DNA of 64,000 bases from Nageia nagi (taxonomy: Eukaryota; Pinophyta): NCBI GenBank assembly GCA_050084985.1, contig JBITNC010000001.1, forward strand, positions 185,876,001-185,940,000. Reading direction: 5' to 3'. The stretch's first letter is position 1, and every line of letters begins with the position of its first letter. The translations under genes and the position numbers were made by a program. Below, one piece after another: positions 19,804-33,500 of the stretch. Under the pieces are notes generated by a model, which was given only the letters and a program-made list of their open reading frames with translations, made no database searches and was not told where the DNA came from.

Positions 19804-21250
19804 TACTTCCCTAATGAGAAGGTATTTGGTCTCACAAATGCATATATGATTATACAACTCCCTAACCTTAAACTTATCCATCCACTTGAATTTATTAAGC
19901 TTATGTTCCTTCAATCCAACTAACCACATCTCTATCTCACCTCTTCTTATAGTAGGAACCTTCTTTTGCAATATGGAATCCTCCTTGAGTTCATCCATAG
20001 TATTATAAGATAAGTCATCAAGAGATGGAAAAATCTGATTTGAACCTACTTCATCTTTAGTCAACATATATGGCTCATAAAATTTTAAATATTCCACATT
20101 CACAACCAAATATATGTTCATATATGCTAGTAGATTTAATTTAAAAGCATTCTCACTTGTTCCATAATCTCAAATGGTCCATATCTTATATGTTTTAACT
20201 TATTGGATAGTACTTGCAACCTATCCTTACTAAGATGCAACTAAACATGGTCTCTCACATAAAACTTATGGTCAAATCTATGTTTTTCATATCTCATCTT
20301 GTACTTGAATTGGCTTGTTTTAAGGTTCTCTTATATTTTCAAATGAATTTGCCTAATCTTTTCAACAAACCTTTAGCTTGCTTCTCTACTTTCTCAAGTA
20401 AATCTCCTTCATCCTTTTACTACCTAAACATATAATTAAAAGGTGAAGGTGATAAATAACCAAAACAAGTCTCAAAATAACTCTTATTAATGGAAAAATG
20501 AATTTCCCTATTGTATGAATGTTGGATATATACAATATGTTCATATCAAGACTTAGGATGCTTGCCATAATAACCCCTCAAGAGTTGAACCACTATCATA
20601 TACACCATCTTAGTTTCTCCATCCATTTGAGGATGAAAGGTAGTACTCCTCTTAAACTTTTTGCATCCATCTTTCCCCATAAACATGTCCAAAATTTACC
20701 TTACAATATACTATCTCTATTTGAAATAATAGAAGTAGGCAATCCAAAATGAACCCAAACATGAGAAAAGAATAAATTTGCAACATCTTTTCCCATTATA
20801 GTCTTATTACATGGAATCAAAACATATATCTTTCTAAAATGATCTACAAAAAAAAATAGATAGTCATGATCCTTTTTGGTCACAAAAAATTCTCCCACAA
20901 AATCCATTGTGATACACTCCCATGGATGTGAAGGTACATGAATGGGTTAATACAAACCCAATTTCCTATTACTTAGCTTGCTGGTGTAACATAAAGATAA
21001 CCCTTATGTACTTGGAAATTTAATCTTGCATCTTTGGACAATATACATACCTTTGTAAATTATGTAATATCTTTCAAACCCCAAAATCTCCTATAATTTT
21101 TGAAGTATATGATTTTCTAGTAGGTCCAATGCTTTCACCTATAGGTACACATAATGTATTAAAATGATAAATAAGTCTAGTTTTCAAATAAAAATCATAC
21201 AAGACCTCATACTTGAACCTAAATAAAGATAACTACTCATAAAACTCTCT
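19804..21250 (-). pseudogene. Integrase remnant of element D
   Basis: Minus strand. The core reads at 20701-20907: MDFVGEFFVTKKDHDYLFFF, VDHFRKIYVLIPCNKTI and GLPTSIISNRDSIL, with the first two catalytic acidic positions placed as in gypsy integrases (MDFV and the SDRDSRF position, here SNRDSIL). Further left, 20500-20700 keeps the HPQTDGQTE-type region in pieces. The C-terminal tail at 19801-20121 (PSLDDLSYNTMDELKEDSIL, then RRGEIEMWLVGLK) runs to its stop 7 bp before the LTR. Confidence 0.85.
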
Positions 21251-22185
21251 AAATTCATGATCTTGAACATGTGCCTCTGAAAATGAATCAAAAAGAGAAG
21301 GAAAATATTTCAGCACTAAGAGGGCACTCACTAGCCCCTATTTGCATGTTTTTAATTACCTCAAATTAGTGTTGCACACTATTAATAGTGTGTAATTTGC
21401 ATGTACATGTGGTCTAAAAATAATGTTAGCAACCTTATTTTGTATTTCTTCCTTATATTTGATCACAAGATGAAATTGTTGGAGAAAATCCATCCATCTA
21501 TAGTGTCTAGTTTGTTCCAATTTTGATTGAGTTTGTATGTTCTTTAATCATTGATGATCGATATGAATGATTATTTATTTTCCCATTAAGTAATATTTAT
21601 AATTTTTGATAGCATGAACCAATGGATACATTTCCTTATCATAAGTAGGATAATTCAAAATGGCCCTACTAATTTTTTTAGAATGATAGCAAATTGGTTT
21701 ACCTTTTTGTAACAAAATGGCCCCCATGGCATAATCACTTGCATTAGTCTCCACTTCAAATAGCTTTCACAAATTATAAAATGCAAGCATGGGTGCACTA
21801 ACAATATTTTTGTTCAAGGTATAAAAAGTTGTTTGTTATTTCTTTTCCCATTGGAAAACTTGCCTCTTATTGGTTACATCATGTAAAGGTGAAGCAATAT
21901 AAGAAAAATAAATAATAAACATTCTAAAATATTGGACAACACCTAAGAAACTCCTTACTTTAGTTACATTATATGGCTTTGGCCAATATACTATGACACC
22001 TACTTTATTAGGATCCACCTCAAGTTGTCCATGACCATAACATGGCCCAAATACACCAAAGACTTTTTGATAAAATCATATTTTGAATGTTTCAATAATA
22101 AATTCTCCATATGCAAATCTTGAAACACTTATCTAAGATGTACACCATGTTCTTCCCAATTAGAACTATAAACAAGAATATCATC
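21251..22185 (-). pseudogene. RT C-terminal half and RNase H remnant of element D
   Basis: Begins with the second half of the catalytic motif (DDILVYSSNWEEH) directly at the junction with element B, then HLR.VFQDLHMEN. 21836-22018 reads VIVYWPKPYNVTKVRSFLGV and QYFRMFIIYFSYIASPLH, the thumb/connection typical of gypsy RT. RNase H sequence follows in fragments to about 21250. The other half of the RT lies at 36343-37000. Confidence 0.85.
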
Positions 22186-23985
22186 TGATTATTCTTTTAG
22201 AATTATACTCTATAAGGATGGTAACATTTTGTTATTCCTTCATTCATTCATTCATTTACTCTTTCTCAATAAGATCCATGCTTTTAATTCCCATTTCTTT
22301 ATCCCTTTTCATTCTTTTGTAAGTGTTGTAATGAGTGTATATTATTTATACTTAGTCTTTTTAATCAAATTTTTTTAAGTCTAAGAAATCCCATGTACTA
22401 TTTATGTTTATGAGTTCTAGTTCATTTTTGTGATAACTTGTACTACCATTTTGTTGAGAGATGGTGTTGTTGTGTAAATATGTATTGTATGTTTTTTGCA
22501 ACATAGGTGAGTTGGGTCTTCACTAGTAACTATATATAGGTCTAAGGCTAAAAGGTAATTTTATTTTGTCTAAGTCATGTCTGGGAGGTAATCTAATATG
22601 TAAGGGAAGTAAGTGTCTAAGTCCATGTCGAGGTCTTATAGGAGTTCAAGTTTGTAAAATTTAGGTTCCATAAACTTGGGTACTCTTTCCATGAAATATT
22701 GAAAATATGAATCATTACTGAGTTGAATAAGTCAATGGGTAATGTTCTAGAGCCCATGGATTTCAAGAGATAAAGTTGTACCATACACCAAAAATCTATG
22801 GGTACTGAGTTAGTCCATCAACGGGTGTTATCAAAGGACCAAACATCATGAGGTATTTTACTAAGTCCATTCTACAAATGCTATTAATTTCGAGCAATGA
22901 CATCACACCTTTTATTGCAAATCAATGGGTGATAAGGTAAATCCCACTTAGTCAATAGACCTTGCTAAGATGAAAAGAGAACTATGAGATAAGGGGAACA
23001 TTTGAGTCCACTTAATTAAGAGTGTTTGACCCTTGGGGCTCTATCAATGTGTCAAATTCAACTCATTTCCACATGGTAGTAATAGTTCTTCCTTAGGTTT
23101 CAATGTTATATCTTTCATTCTCCTCATATGTTTTGCAACTCAAAGCTACAAAGATCTTTATAAATGGTTACATAGAGTTAGATGGCTATTGATATATTAT
23201 AGAGACAAACCATACCAATCAAGATGGTGGACCATACTTCAATAATTAGCTATAGTTATAGTAGGATATAGTCAAAGATAAGTTTGAGAGATTGTAGCTG
23301 AGAACATACAGATATTCACAAACATTGCACTAATTGTACTAAGTCACTATGTAATATAGCACAATTATAGATTGAAGTTGTACATTTGCAAATAGTTATT
23401 TTTTTTGTTCTTATTCAATAGGGAAATTGAATATAGTAATGGTGGATAACCACCCATTGTAAATACATTTTTATAAAAAGTGGATTGTTAGAGGTCCAAA
23501 AGGTCAGACATTTTAGCAAAGTTGTCTAGTGTAAGCTCTATTTTCATATATGATAATGCAATATTATGACATTTTTCCCTCTATATTTTGTGGCTATTAT
23601 CTTGCTTTATGATTGTTATGTTTGAAGTTTAGTTCTCAATTGTGGCTGTGTATTGCAATTGCAAGGCCCCAAGAGTGAGATATTATTCTATTCTTAATCT
23701 TGGCATTAGATTAATACCTATGTGGTAATGGTTAAGATAAATAGTTTTAGCTTGCTTTTATATATTAGATTTTAGTTTCATTCCTATTACCTTTCAACTT
23801 TTTGTCTTTCTAGTTACTTTTTACCTCTTCCATAGATAAGAATCAACCAATAAACCAGAGATTGAGAAGAAAACCCTTACAAGTGCACTATCCTACCACC
23901 TTCTACTCTTTCAAGAACCCTACTATTGTAGGCAATGGAGAACAATACCATACCAAACCATAAGGTTATATTATACTAATCAATA
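22186..23985 (+). repeat. 5' LTR of element B
   Basis: About 1.8 kb; starts TGATTATTCT, contains an (ATTC)n run at 22238-22257 and ends AATCAATA. It matches 34498-36337 throughout. Its last about 200 bp share a T/C-rich layout and a CCATAGATAAGAATCAACC phrase with the U5 end of element A's LTR. Confidence 0.88.
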
Positions 23986-24008
23986 GTAGAAAAGTTTATT
24001 TTTGGTAT

Positions 24009-24140
24009 GCTTGTTGGGACTTTGAACAAAAATCCATATTTTGTGGGCATGAATAGGCTAGATAGCTCTACTTGGTAATATATCATAATGTGATTAAAAG
24101 ATTATAGTATTTATTTAACCTTATTGGTGACTCTACTATC
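24009..24140 (+). other. Primer-site region of element B
   Basis: TGGTATGCTTGTTGGGAC begins at 24009, 23 nt after the LTR end, aligned with the Arg-type site of element A. ATTGGTGACTCTAC near 24120-24135 aligns with A's second motif, TGGCGACTCTACTG. C-to-T and G-to-A changes account for most differences. Confidence 0.6.
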
Positions 24141-24369
24141 AAAACCAGTTAATATTTCAAACCTTGGTACCTCTAGAACATAGATTTACTAGATGTTGTG
24201 CTAGAACTTCCTTAAGATAGCTTAGATTTTAAGAGCTAGTAGTTCCTTTAAGGAGGAATAGGTGAAAAATTTATTGAACCTTATATCCTAAAATTACTTT
24301 AATATTTTTTCTATTAACAGTTGTATTTGAATCTATCTAGCAAAATCTTACACCTCATGCAAGTGATTC

Positions 24370-25330
24370 AAATATGGCCCAACTTACCCCTACAAATTTA
24401 CCTACTTACAATAATAGTCATCCCTTAGTAGTTATTGCTAATTCTTAAGCTATTCCCTAAGAAACATTTAAAATTTTACTTAAATATGATGGTTCAATAA
24501 AAACACCTTATGAACATTGTTAAGATGTATCTTTACTGGTTCCTAGTTTTGATATCAATGATGAAACTATCATGAGGAGACTCTTGTCACATTATTTTGA
24601 AGGAAAAGTTTTTGAATGGTTTAGAAATCTCACCTCTCAATCCAAAAATACATGGGGAGAGTTATGTAAAAATCTTATTGAGAGATTTGCTAAATATGGT
24701 GATGATACCACCTTTCTAAGCCTCATAGCATGTATCAAAAGATATCCCCATGAGTCTATATATAATTTTAATTTAAGATTTAAGAAAAATTGAAAGTCCA
24801 TTCCAATAAGAATTAGACCAACAAATTCTCAAGCCTTGGTATATTATATGAAATAATTTCTTCTAAACCTTAATATTTTGATTATTATTTTGAGTGATAC
24901 TTTCCTATATGTTTATTAGATAGCTAAAATTATTGAGCATACCTTGGTATCTTTTGGTAAGATACAAATTAGATCTAGTATACCCTTTTTTCCTACTCTA
25001 CCTCTAAAATAGCCTCCATTGTAGATTTCTCATTCTAGAGTATTAGCCTTGCTACCTCTTTCTCCTAAACCTACCACTTAGAACCAAGTACCAGTACTAC
25101 CAGCTTTTGCATCTACAAGTACAAATATTGGTTCTAACTCACAAGAGGAAGAGAGTATAGGATAGATGGAGATAACTATTAGGAACCTAAGAAACAAGCT
25201 TACTTTACAAGAGGGGTAGATTCAAAGTTTTATTAACATGAGATATGATAACCAATATTAGCTATGATTTTAGCCTAAAAATAATGAGTTAAAACAACCA
25301 CCTACTCCTAGAAAATGTAGTAATCGTTAG
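24370..25330 (+). pseudogene. gag: Gag remnant of element B
   Basis: Plus-strand Gag with stops. The longest open piece is 24572-24793: MRRLLSHYFEGKVFEWFRNL, IERFAKYGDD, IKRYPHESIYNFNLRFKK. It is preceded by KTPYEHC and followed by QALVYYMK, all alignable to Gag of element A in the same order. A Pro-rich stretch follows as in A. Confidence 0.85.
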
Positions 25331-26369
25331 TTTTGTAGAAAGTGATGCTTTAGGTATTACAGAATGGTTTCCTCCTTATTTAGATCCACATTTTCTAGAC
25401 TTTAACATGGTATATCAACATCAACATTTGGGATTACATTTTGATCAAATGGTAGAACCTACATCAGATTCTATTATAGACCTTACAATGGTTAATTTTT
25501 GGCTCTTAGGCTATGCTAGAGAATAAGCCAATTATGTTCAAACCAAAGCTTTCTCCTTAGTAGCCTTGCAACAAGTCCAAGTAACTTATCAAAATCAACA
25601 ATCCATTTTAGCTTAACCTCATCCAAAAAGAACTGAGGCTCCTATGCTTCAACCATAGAATCAAGAAGATTAACTTCCTAATCATCTAAGTCAAGTTTCT
25701 TAAGATCTATGTAATGTTGCTTCTTCAACAAGAAACCTTACTATGACCAAAAATGAAGTGCTAAAAAAGGAGAGGCCTCCTCCATTGAGACATCCTTTTA
25801 TTATTGAATATCATAAGAAGAAATCCACTCAATAATTCAGATCACATCAATCCATTGAAACAAGTAAGTTAATGCCTTACATCCCATACAATATTATGGA
25901 AGAATTAAAGAAAATATCTTCTAGAATGATAATGTTTGATGCATTGAGGATTCCAAGTCAAATTAACCTCTTACAAGAATCTTTGAAGCTTAAAAATAGT
26001 AAAAAGATAGAAAATGAGGGCAATGAAATGTTTACAATTTCTGATGATGTCCTTCCAACTCCTATAGGCATAAGAATACCTCCAAATTGTTATCTATCTC
26101 TTAGATTAGAAAATTGGGTAGTTAATAATTGTATGATTGATACTAGAGCTACTATTACTGTTATTCCCAAAGCTATTGCAAATAAGATGAAATTGTATAT
26201 TAATCAATGCATAGATGGAGTTATACAACTAGATTATTCCCTAGTAGATGTAATTGATAGTGTAAAAGTAGTTTCCATAACCCTAAATGCATTCTTTGAT
26301 ATTTATGTCATTTTGGATTTTTTTGTTGTTGATATCCCACCCCTATTTGGGATCTATTTATCTAGATAA
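25331..26369 (+). pseudogene. Linker and protease remnant of element B
   Basis: A decayed linker ends in an open frame 25872-26369 (165 aa). This carries a Tat-like pre-protease block (MPYIPYNIMEELKKISSRMI) and the retropepsin NNCMIDTRATITVIPKAIAN, where D-T-G-A is expected; the catalytic Gly is Arg. LFGIYLSR marks the position of the usual LLGRPW. Inactive. Confidence 0.8.
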
Positions 26370-26669
26370 TTCACTACCAAGTTGGGAGGGTACTTAAGCT
26401 TAGATTATACACATCTCATACTTTCTTTCCAAAATAAGGTCAAAATCCCAAATGAGGGAACTAAAAGTGTTCATCTTAATAAGATCACAAAATAAAACTA
26501 TATGAATTGCCCACGACTAGTAGAAATATTTGAGAGGGATACACTCAAAGAGACATTGCTAACCATAGAAACCCTTTAAACTAATTATTGAAATTACTAA
26601 GTCATTAACATTGGCATAGGTAACTATTTTTTATATAAGAATATGTAGCCAATATCATTCATAGCTAAA

Positions 26670-27110
26670 AGAGAGCATGAGGTATGGATGATATACTTTG
26701 ATGGGGAAAAATGTAAACATGGTTGCAGTGTTGGTGTTATTTTCAAATCATCAAAAGGATACATGAGAAGGTTTTCATTCATATTCACATGGATTTGCAT
26801 ATATAATACTACTAAATATGAAGCCCTCTATTTAGTATTATCTAAAGTGATCAACATGGACAACACATGCCTGGTGATGCATGGTGATTTTGAACTACTC
26901 ATAAAGCAAGTTAGAGACTAGATTAGTATAAGACATCACTATCTAAAGACTTATAGGAATAGGGTGTGGGACTTATTAGATTAATTTATGAAAATAAATT
27001 TCATATCTATTATTAGGAGGTACAATCAAATTATTGAGACACTTGCAAGTAGAGAAGCACATTATAATCTTGCTCATCACAAGAGAGGAAGTTATGGAGT
27101 TAAAATTCTA
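26670..27110 (+). pseudogene. RNase H domain located before RT in element B
   Basis: Open frame 26688-26921 reads MIYFDGEKCKHGCSVGVIF (first Asp), TKYEALYLVLSKVI (Glu) and MHGDFELLIKQV (second Asp). After a stop comes RRYNQIIETLASREA (usual RxxNxxADxLAS). This is a plant-type RNase H of the kind found as the extra RNase H of Tat elements. It lies between protease and RT, while a second, Ty3-type RNase H remnant follows RT. 27174-27413 adds a conserved-looking tether before RT. Confidence 0.75.
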
Positions 27111-27539
27111 TGTAGGCTATCTTTGCTTGACACTACAAATTTTTGGTAGGTATTTAACTTCAATGAACATATTATGAATTTCCTTATATATGAAGTAGTA
27201 GCTCACACCTTTGGTGTTGAAGAACTACCTGACTATTTCCAAGAGTTAGATATTATACAACTCAGAAATAATATCATACCCAAAGGTTTACTCTCTTTTG
27301 AATGGCTATTTGATTCTGAAGATGTTCAAAAAGCCAAAACTTTGGTTGTTCAGAATGATAATAGTGTTGAGATGGAAGTTAAAATTGAAATATGCATAAT
27401 GGTTGGATCATAGTGCTTTGAAAAAGAAAAATGATGATATTTTATATTTACCATGAGTTATCCAAGGCAATTGCTTGGACTTATGATGATTTGAATACAT
27501 ATGATACAAATGTGATCTAGCACACCATTAAGCTTGAAA

Positions 27540-28780
27540 TAGAAGCAAAACCATACAAATAAAAATAGAGATTGGTGAACCGAAGAATAGAAAAGGTAAT
27601 GAAGCAAGAGTTAATTAAGCTCCTAAATGCTAAAATTATCTATCCTATTAATTATTCTTCTTAGGTAGCCAATTTAGTATTAGTAAGTAAAAATAGTGGA
27701 GAAATAAGACTATGCATAGATTTTATAAATTTAAACCAAGTGTCTCTTGAAGATAATTATCCTCTCACTCCATGGAACAAATCCTATACATAGTGGCCAA
27801 AGCATGCTATCTTTCCATGATTGATAGTTATTCAAGATTTAACCAAATTTATGTAAAGAATGTGGATCAATTCAAAATTGCATTCACTACCAAGTGGGGA
27901 ACATTTGCATTTTAGAGAATGCATTTTGGTCTCTCCAATGCTGGAGCTACTTTCTACAAATCTATGGACCATGTCTTTGGTGACTTGATAAACAAGATAA
28001 TCATGGTTTACCTAGATGACATCATAGTGTTTTGTAGGAGTTGAAAGGACAACGTAAATCATCTTAGGCAACTTTTTGAAAAATGTATAAAATTTAGGAT
28101 TTTTATCAATTAGAAAAAGTCTATTTTTATGGTTAACCAAGGAAAGCTATTAGGTTATATTATCTTAGAAAAGAGATTGAAATTTGAAATAGATAAAATA
28201 AAAGCTATTTATGCATTTCCCCTACATTCAAATAAGAAGGCCCTGCAATCCTTCCTTGGTCAAATCAATTTTTTTAGAAAAATTATTAATGATTTTTCTT
28301 ATATTATTTCTCCAATCATAGCAATGTTAAAGAAAGATATTGTATTTTCTTAGTATGAAGAAGTAAAGTAAGATTTTTATGATATTAAAAAGGCTATAGC
28401 TAAAGCTCCTATTTTGAAGAATCCTAGTTTTTTAAAAGATTTTATCATGTATACTTATGGAGTAGAGAAAACCATTATCGCCATCCTAGCACAAAAAGAT
28501 GACTTGAAGGAAGAACATTCCATTCCCTTTCATAGTCAAACACTACACTAACACCAAAGAAGGTATGCATTTCTTGATAAGTAAGTATTTTCTATAATGA
28601 GGGGAATTAAAAAGTTTAAACATTATGTATCCCATAACAAAATCCTTCTATATACTATTCATCTAGATGTAAGGAATTATGTTATCTACGTAGAATTGGA
28701 TGGAGGAAAAGTTGGTTAAATCATAATAATAATGGAATATTATGTAGAAATTAAACCAACCAAGCTCATAAGGGAAGGAG
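27540..28780 (+). pseudogene. Reverse transcriptase and RNase H remnant of element B
   Basis: RT reads RRIEKVMKQELIKLLNAKII, LVLVSKNSGEIRLCIDFINL, a finger region in another frame, then an intact YLDD at 28009-28020. The thumb lies in 28129-28353 (LKFEIDKIKAIYAFPL, FLGQINFFRKIINDFSY). RNase H fragments run to about 28780, with APIL-type connection and a SQTLHxHQRRYA stretch. Stops and shifts abolish function. Confidence 0.85.
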
Positions 28781-28919
28781 CCCTTTATGAAAACATAGCA
28801 AAGGATGCACACATGATTGCAATAATTGAGAATGAGGAGCATCTCAACAAATAGAGTGATTAGATAAAGTAATTTATTTTTATTTTAGAATCAGTAAATG
28901 CCTTGAATCTTTGGATAGG

Positions 28920-30110
28920 TTTCAAACAAGGAGATTTAAGTTACAAGCATTACATTTTATGATGGTGTATGACCATGTTTATAGGAAGAATTTTGATCAA
29001 ACCTTATTAAGATATGTGACTCATGATGAAGCCTAGAGAATTTTACATGAATTTCATCATGGATTCTATGGAAGACACTATAGTGGTCCTACTAATACTA
29101 CAAAAATATTGCAAGTGAGCTATTATTGTCCTACTATGTTTCAAGATTCATTCAAAATAGTCCAAGAGTGTGACAAATGCAGCAAGTATGTGGGAAAAAA
29201 AATAAGTTGCAATGCCTCTTAAACTTATGGTTGTTGAAGAACCATTTCAACAATGGGATCCAGATTTTATTGGTTTTAAAAATTCAAATTATTCAATAGC
29301 CATAAGTTTATTCTAACTACAATAGAATACTTCACAAGATGGTTAGAAGCCATGCCATGTAAGAATGTAGATCAAGAAGTGATAGAGATGACCAAAAGGT
29401 CAATTACTCATTTTGAAATTCCATAAACTATTGTATTAGAAAATGATTTTGCATTTATTAGAGATAATTTGTTTGAATTTATTATTGAGTACAAGATCTA
29501 TTAGATGTTCTCTTTAAACTATTATCTATAAGGGAGTGAGTTAGATAAATAAACAAATAAAAATTAATTTGCATCATTAAAAGAATAATTGAAGGGAATC
29601 CTAGATAGTGGTATATATAACTATACGATGCACTATGGATAGATAGGATCAATGTTAAATCATCCATCAAGACATCTCTATATGCATTAGTTTATGGTAC
29701 AAGACTAGTGTTTCTAATTCATCTTGAGTTACCTACATTAAAAATCCTATAAGGGATAGAAGACTATGACTTTGAGCCACTGTAAGCAAGGTTCAATTAA
29801 TTGATGAAGTTGAAAAAGGACCAAAACAAAGCATATCAATCTTTCTAGCATCAATAACAAATTATTAGAAAATGGTTCAATAGAAAAAAGTCTTCCTAAG
29901 TCAAGTTTGAAGTTCGAGATATTATCCTCAAATGAGACAAACAAAGAGCAAAGCATGAAAAACATCAAAAATTTGATTACTTATGGAGTGGGACCTATAT
30001 CCTCATTTAGGCCTTATAGATTAATGTATTCAAGCTTCAAGATATTATCAAGTCTTGAGAACTACCTATCCTAGTGAACATGATCTATTTGAAGAATTAC
30101 TGGGTGATTG
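28920..30110 (+). pseudogene. Integrase remnant of element B
   Basis: The HHCC zinc domain is visible at about 29040-29200 (LHEFHHGFYG, then ECDKCSKYVG), followed by a core remnant with WDPDFIGF at about 29256. The C-terminus reads KHEKHQKFDYLWSGTYI and ELPILVNMIYLKNYWV, ending near 30110. This matches the Tat/Athila-type integrase tail (GPYxI, LKxYW). Confidence 0.8.
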
Positions 30111-30549
30111 AGTGATTTCATAACACTTGCAAAGATTGTATAATGTAAATACTCCTATGCTTCTTTTTATTGTTATCCTAAAATAATTATTATTGTATAT
30201 ATTATTTCACTAATGGTGCATTTTCCAAGAAGGTGGGTAGTCATTAATGCTTGCATTAACTAAGCATGATGGAGGTTAAACCTATAGGATGTAAACCATA
30301 TTATAAAAATGATGGCATTTAAGAGCTAAATTTTCTTAGAAAAATCAATAGCTACATCTTACCTTCCAATTTAAATTTGGTGTGCTTGAATTGAATATGT
30401 TCTCACCTATCATCCCTAACACTACACTCTATATGAACCCCATATTCCTTATTCAATAATTTTCATTAATAGATGTCATTCACAAAACCTAAGCAAATAA
30501 AACATACACTTCAACATTTTGTATCCTCACTTAGCAAATTTTAGAGCCC

Positions 30550-33500
30550 AAGTTTTTTAGAGTTGCAAATTATATTGTATACAAAGTGTTTGGTGTGAGG
30601 TGTGAAAGAGTATCAAAGCTTGATCCTATGGAGGTTGTATATATTGGATGCTTACTCAAGATTCATAAAAAGTATGTAATGCCATGGAAAGCACCAAGAA
30701 GATCATAGTGATTGAAGAGGAGGGGGTGGAGACTAACTTGATAGCAATTCATGAGGAATACTTGGAGAATGCTATTAATGACAACTAGATGGAGGAAGGG
30801 GTCATGAATCATATGGATAAAAAATGATTAGACCCTAAAAGAATCCTATTGTAGCACAAGATACCAAAAGTTATATTCAAAGGGAAGTCATTGGTAGAAT
30901 CAATAAGAAATTTTATGTTGGACCAAGTCTTGGTGTATTATGTGCTCTATGAGTCTTTAACCTATCCAAAGCTCCGTTATTCAATTGTAATTAGGAATAG
31001 CCCATAGGGCTATGAGGTTAAAGTTTATAAGGAGTAGAAGGAGGGAGAAGTAGAGTCCAAGTACTAACCCAATATCATTTCGGATTATTCCCTAGAGGTA
31101 GTTGTACACACATTTGTATTCCTAGCTAATTGGAGCTTCCATGTTAAGAAGCAAATTAATCTAAAGAAAGAAAGGGTTAATTTTTATCAAAATGAGAGTG
31201 AGATGTTGGATTGGATTGATGAGAGGTATGAAGGTAGATGCACCAAGCTCCTATAGAGTTATGACATTACCTCCTTTGAGGAATCTCAAAACAAATAGGT
31301 TCTATAGGCATTGGTGGTTATTCTTGGGCCCAAATTGAGGTAGATAAAGCCATGATGAGAATGGCTTATAACATTATTTAGGCACATACATACTATGCAT
31401 TTTCTACTTTCATCTAAAATGAGTTTAGGAAAAATCTATTCAATATTAAAAAAATTGATTTCTAACACTCATCATATTTGTGGTGGCTCATAGTCTATCA
31501 AACTTTGGAAGCTATGGGAGAAGGAGAGCTTTAGATTACACTAGCTATAGTACCCATACCAATTGATTTAAGAGTGTTAGTGCTCACAAAAGTCCATGTC
31601 TCATATTATGAGTTCATGGAGAACATTTATGCCCTAGTGATGTAGATTCTCATGAGAAGATTCACTCATAGATTGCAGTGATCAACCATGGAAGGGTTAC
31701 AAGGAGGCAACAACAATAGAGATTGGTATATTTTGAAAAACTGTATAATGATAATAAGGTATGGGTATTTTGGAAAACCATTTTTGTTACCTATTTTTGT
31801 TACCCCATAATTATATTATTTAGAAATGGATAGGAAAATTTGTACTATAGAAAATAAGTATGGGTCATAGGTAATTTTAAACCCATTATCAAAATGCTTG
31901 CAACTACTGCAAATTTTACTTTAATAGAAATAGGTTGTAAAAATGAGATAGTGAACTTTATTGTACAAAATTTTAAATTAGATAGTGTATATGCCCCTTG
32001 GATGTATTACCCATTGGGTGATATTACAAAAGTAATAAAATCAAATGAAAAAATGCCTAACATTTTCCCATGAAGCTCAATCGCATGTAGAATATTTTAC
32101 AAATCAAATGGAAGAAGAGGCTGAGGCTTTCTTGGAGTGGGAATTTGAACAAGGCATAGGTGGCCCTTAAAGGCTAAAAAAAGTATAGGATATTGGAAGT
32201 CAATCATAAAGATTTTTCCTTAAACCCAAAAGTAGTCATCTAGTTACAACATGAGTTAGGTTGGGACCCCAAAAAAATAGATTATTTCACCAAATATAGA
32301 TTTGAATATACTACCAAAGAAAATCATGTTGAAAAATAACACTTTGGTGAGTTTTCTTATGATCAATAATGGAATTGTCATTACATACAAGACTTGCTAT
32401 TGAAAATAGGAAAACCACTCCTAGCTAATTTTGAAGGGAAGGTTGCAAAAGATGATCAACCATTATCACAGTGGACATAGGAGCTATAGAATTTAATGAA
32501 GAGAAGAGTAGAAAAAGCCTCTAGTTCATGGTAGATTCAAAAAATGAAAACAAAAATAGCTACTACTTATTAGGAGTCTTCTCAAAAAAGGAGAAGAATT
32601 AGGCTAAAATCAAAAGTACAAGAACCTTCAAAAAAGAAATATGTGCCAAAAAAGAAGGCATGAAATGTAAAACTACTAGTAGTAAAGACCTAGACTCCAT
32701 CTCCTCAAGAAATAAGTGAGGAACAAATTGAACCTAATACAAGAGATATAAAATTTTTGGATGAAAAAGAAGCTTAGAAATCCCAAAGCACTTACACTAT
32801 TATTTAGCAAGATGCTCAAGAGGTAATAGAGGATGAAATGCAACAAGGAGGAAATGTACTGGGCATGGGTGGTACCATAGTAATGGGAGGTGAAGTAAGA
32901 AGAAATGGTGATGATTATAATTAAAAGGATCTAAATAAAAATAAAGTCTCCATATTAAAAGATAAGCCACCTAAAAAGGATCCTATCATAGATGAAGAAG
33001 AAGATGTACGGGTCATACACATTGTAGAGACAACAATATAGACACATGCCAAAGATACTTCAATGTCAACCTCAAGAGCAAGTGCATCTCATCATTCTTT
33101 AATTCCTTTTTCTACAACCTCAAAAGAGGAAATAAAAAGTATTTTTTATACTCAAGTAGTAGAGCCCATTGATTGGGCAACATTCATTAATAAAACCCCT
33201 ATACTCTTAGAGAAATAGGCAAGAATTTTGAGTAAAATTATAGAAATGGGGATATTAAAATTGCTCAAATGGATTTCAAAGAAGGAAAATTACATAAAAC
33301 CACCATGGCTATTATAAATATAAATATGCAGAGTGCTCCAACTATAGACTAATCTAAGTTTTTGGTAAGCACTTCCTTGGTGACTAGTAAGAGTCTCCAA
33401 TCAATGGAGAATAATAGAAAAGCTAAATAAAAAGATTGACCAATACAAAAAGGACTACTTCCAAAAAGATAAGATGATATTTGGGAAATAGAATTAGAAT

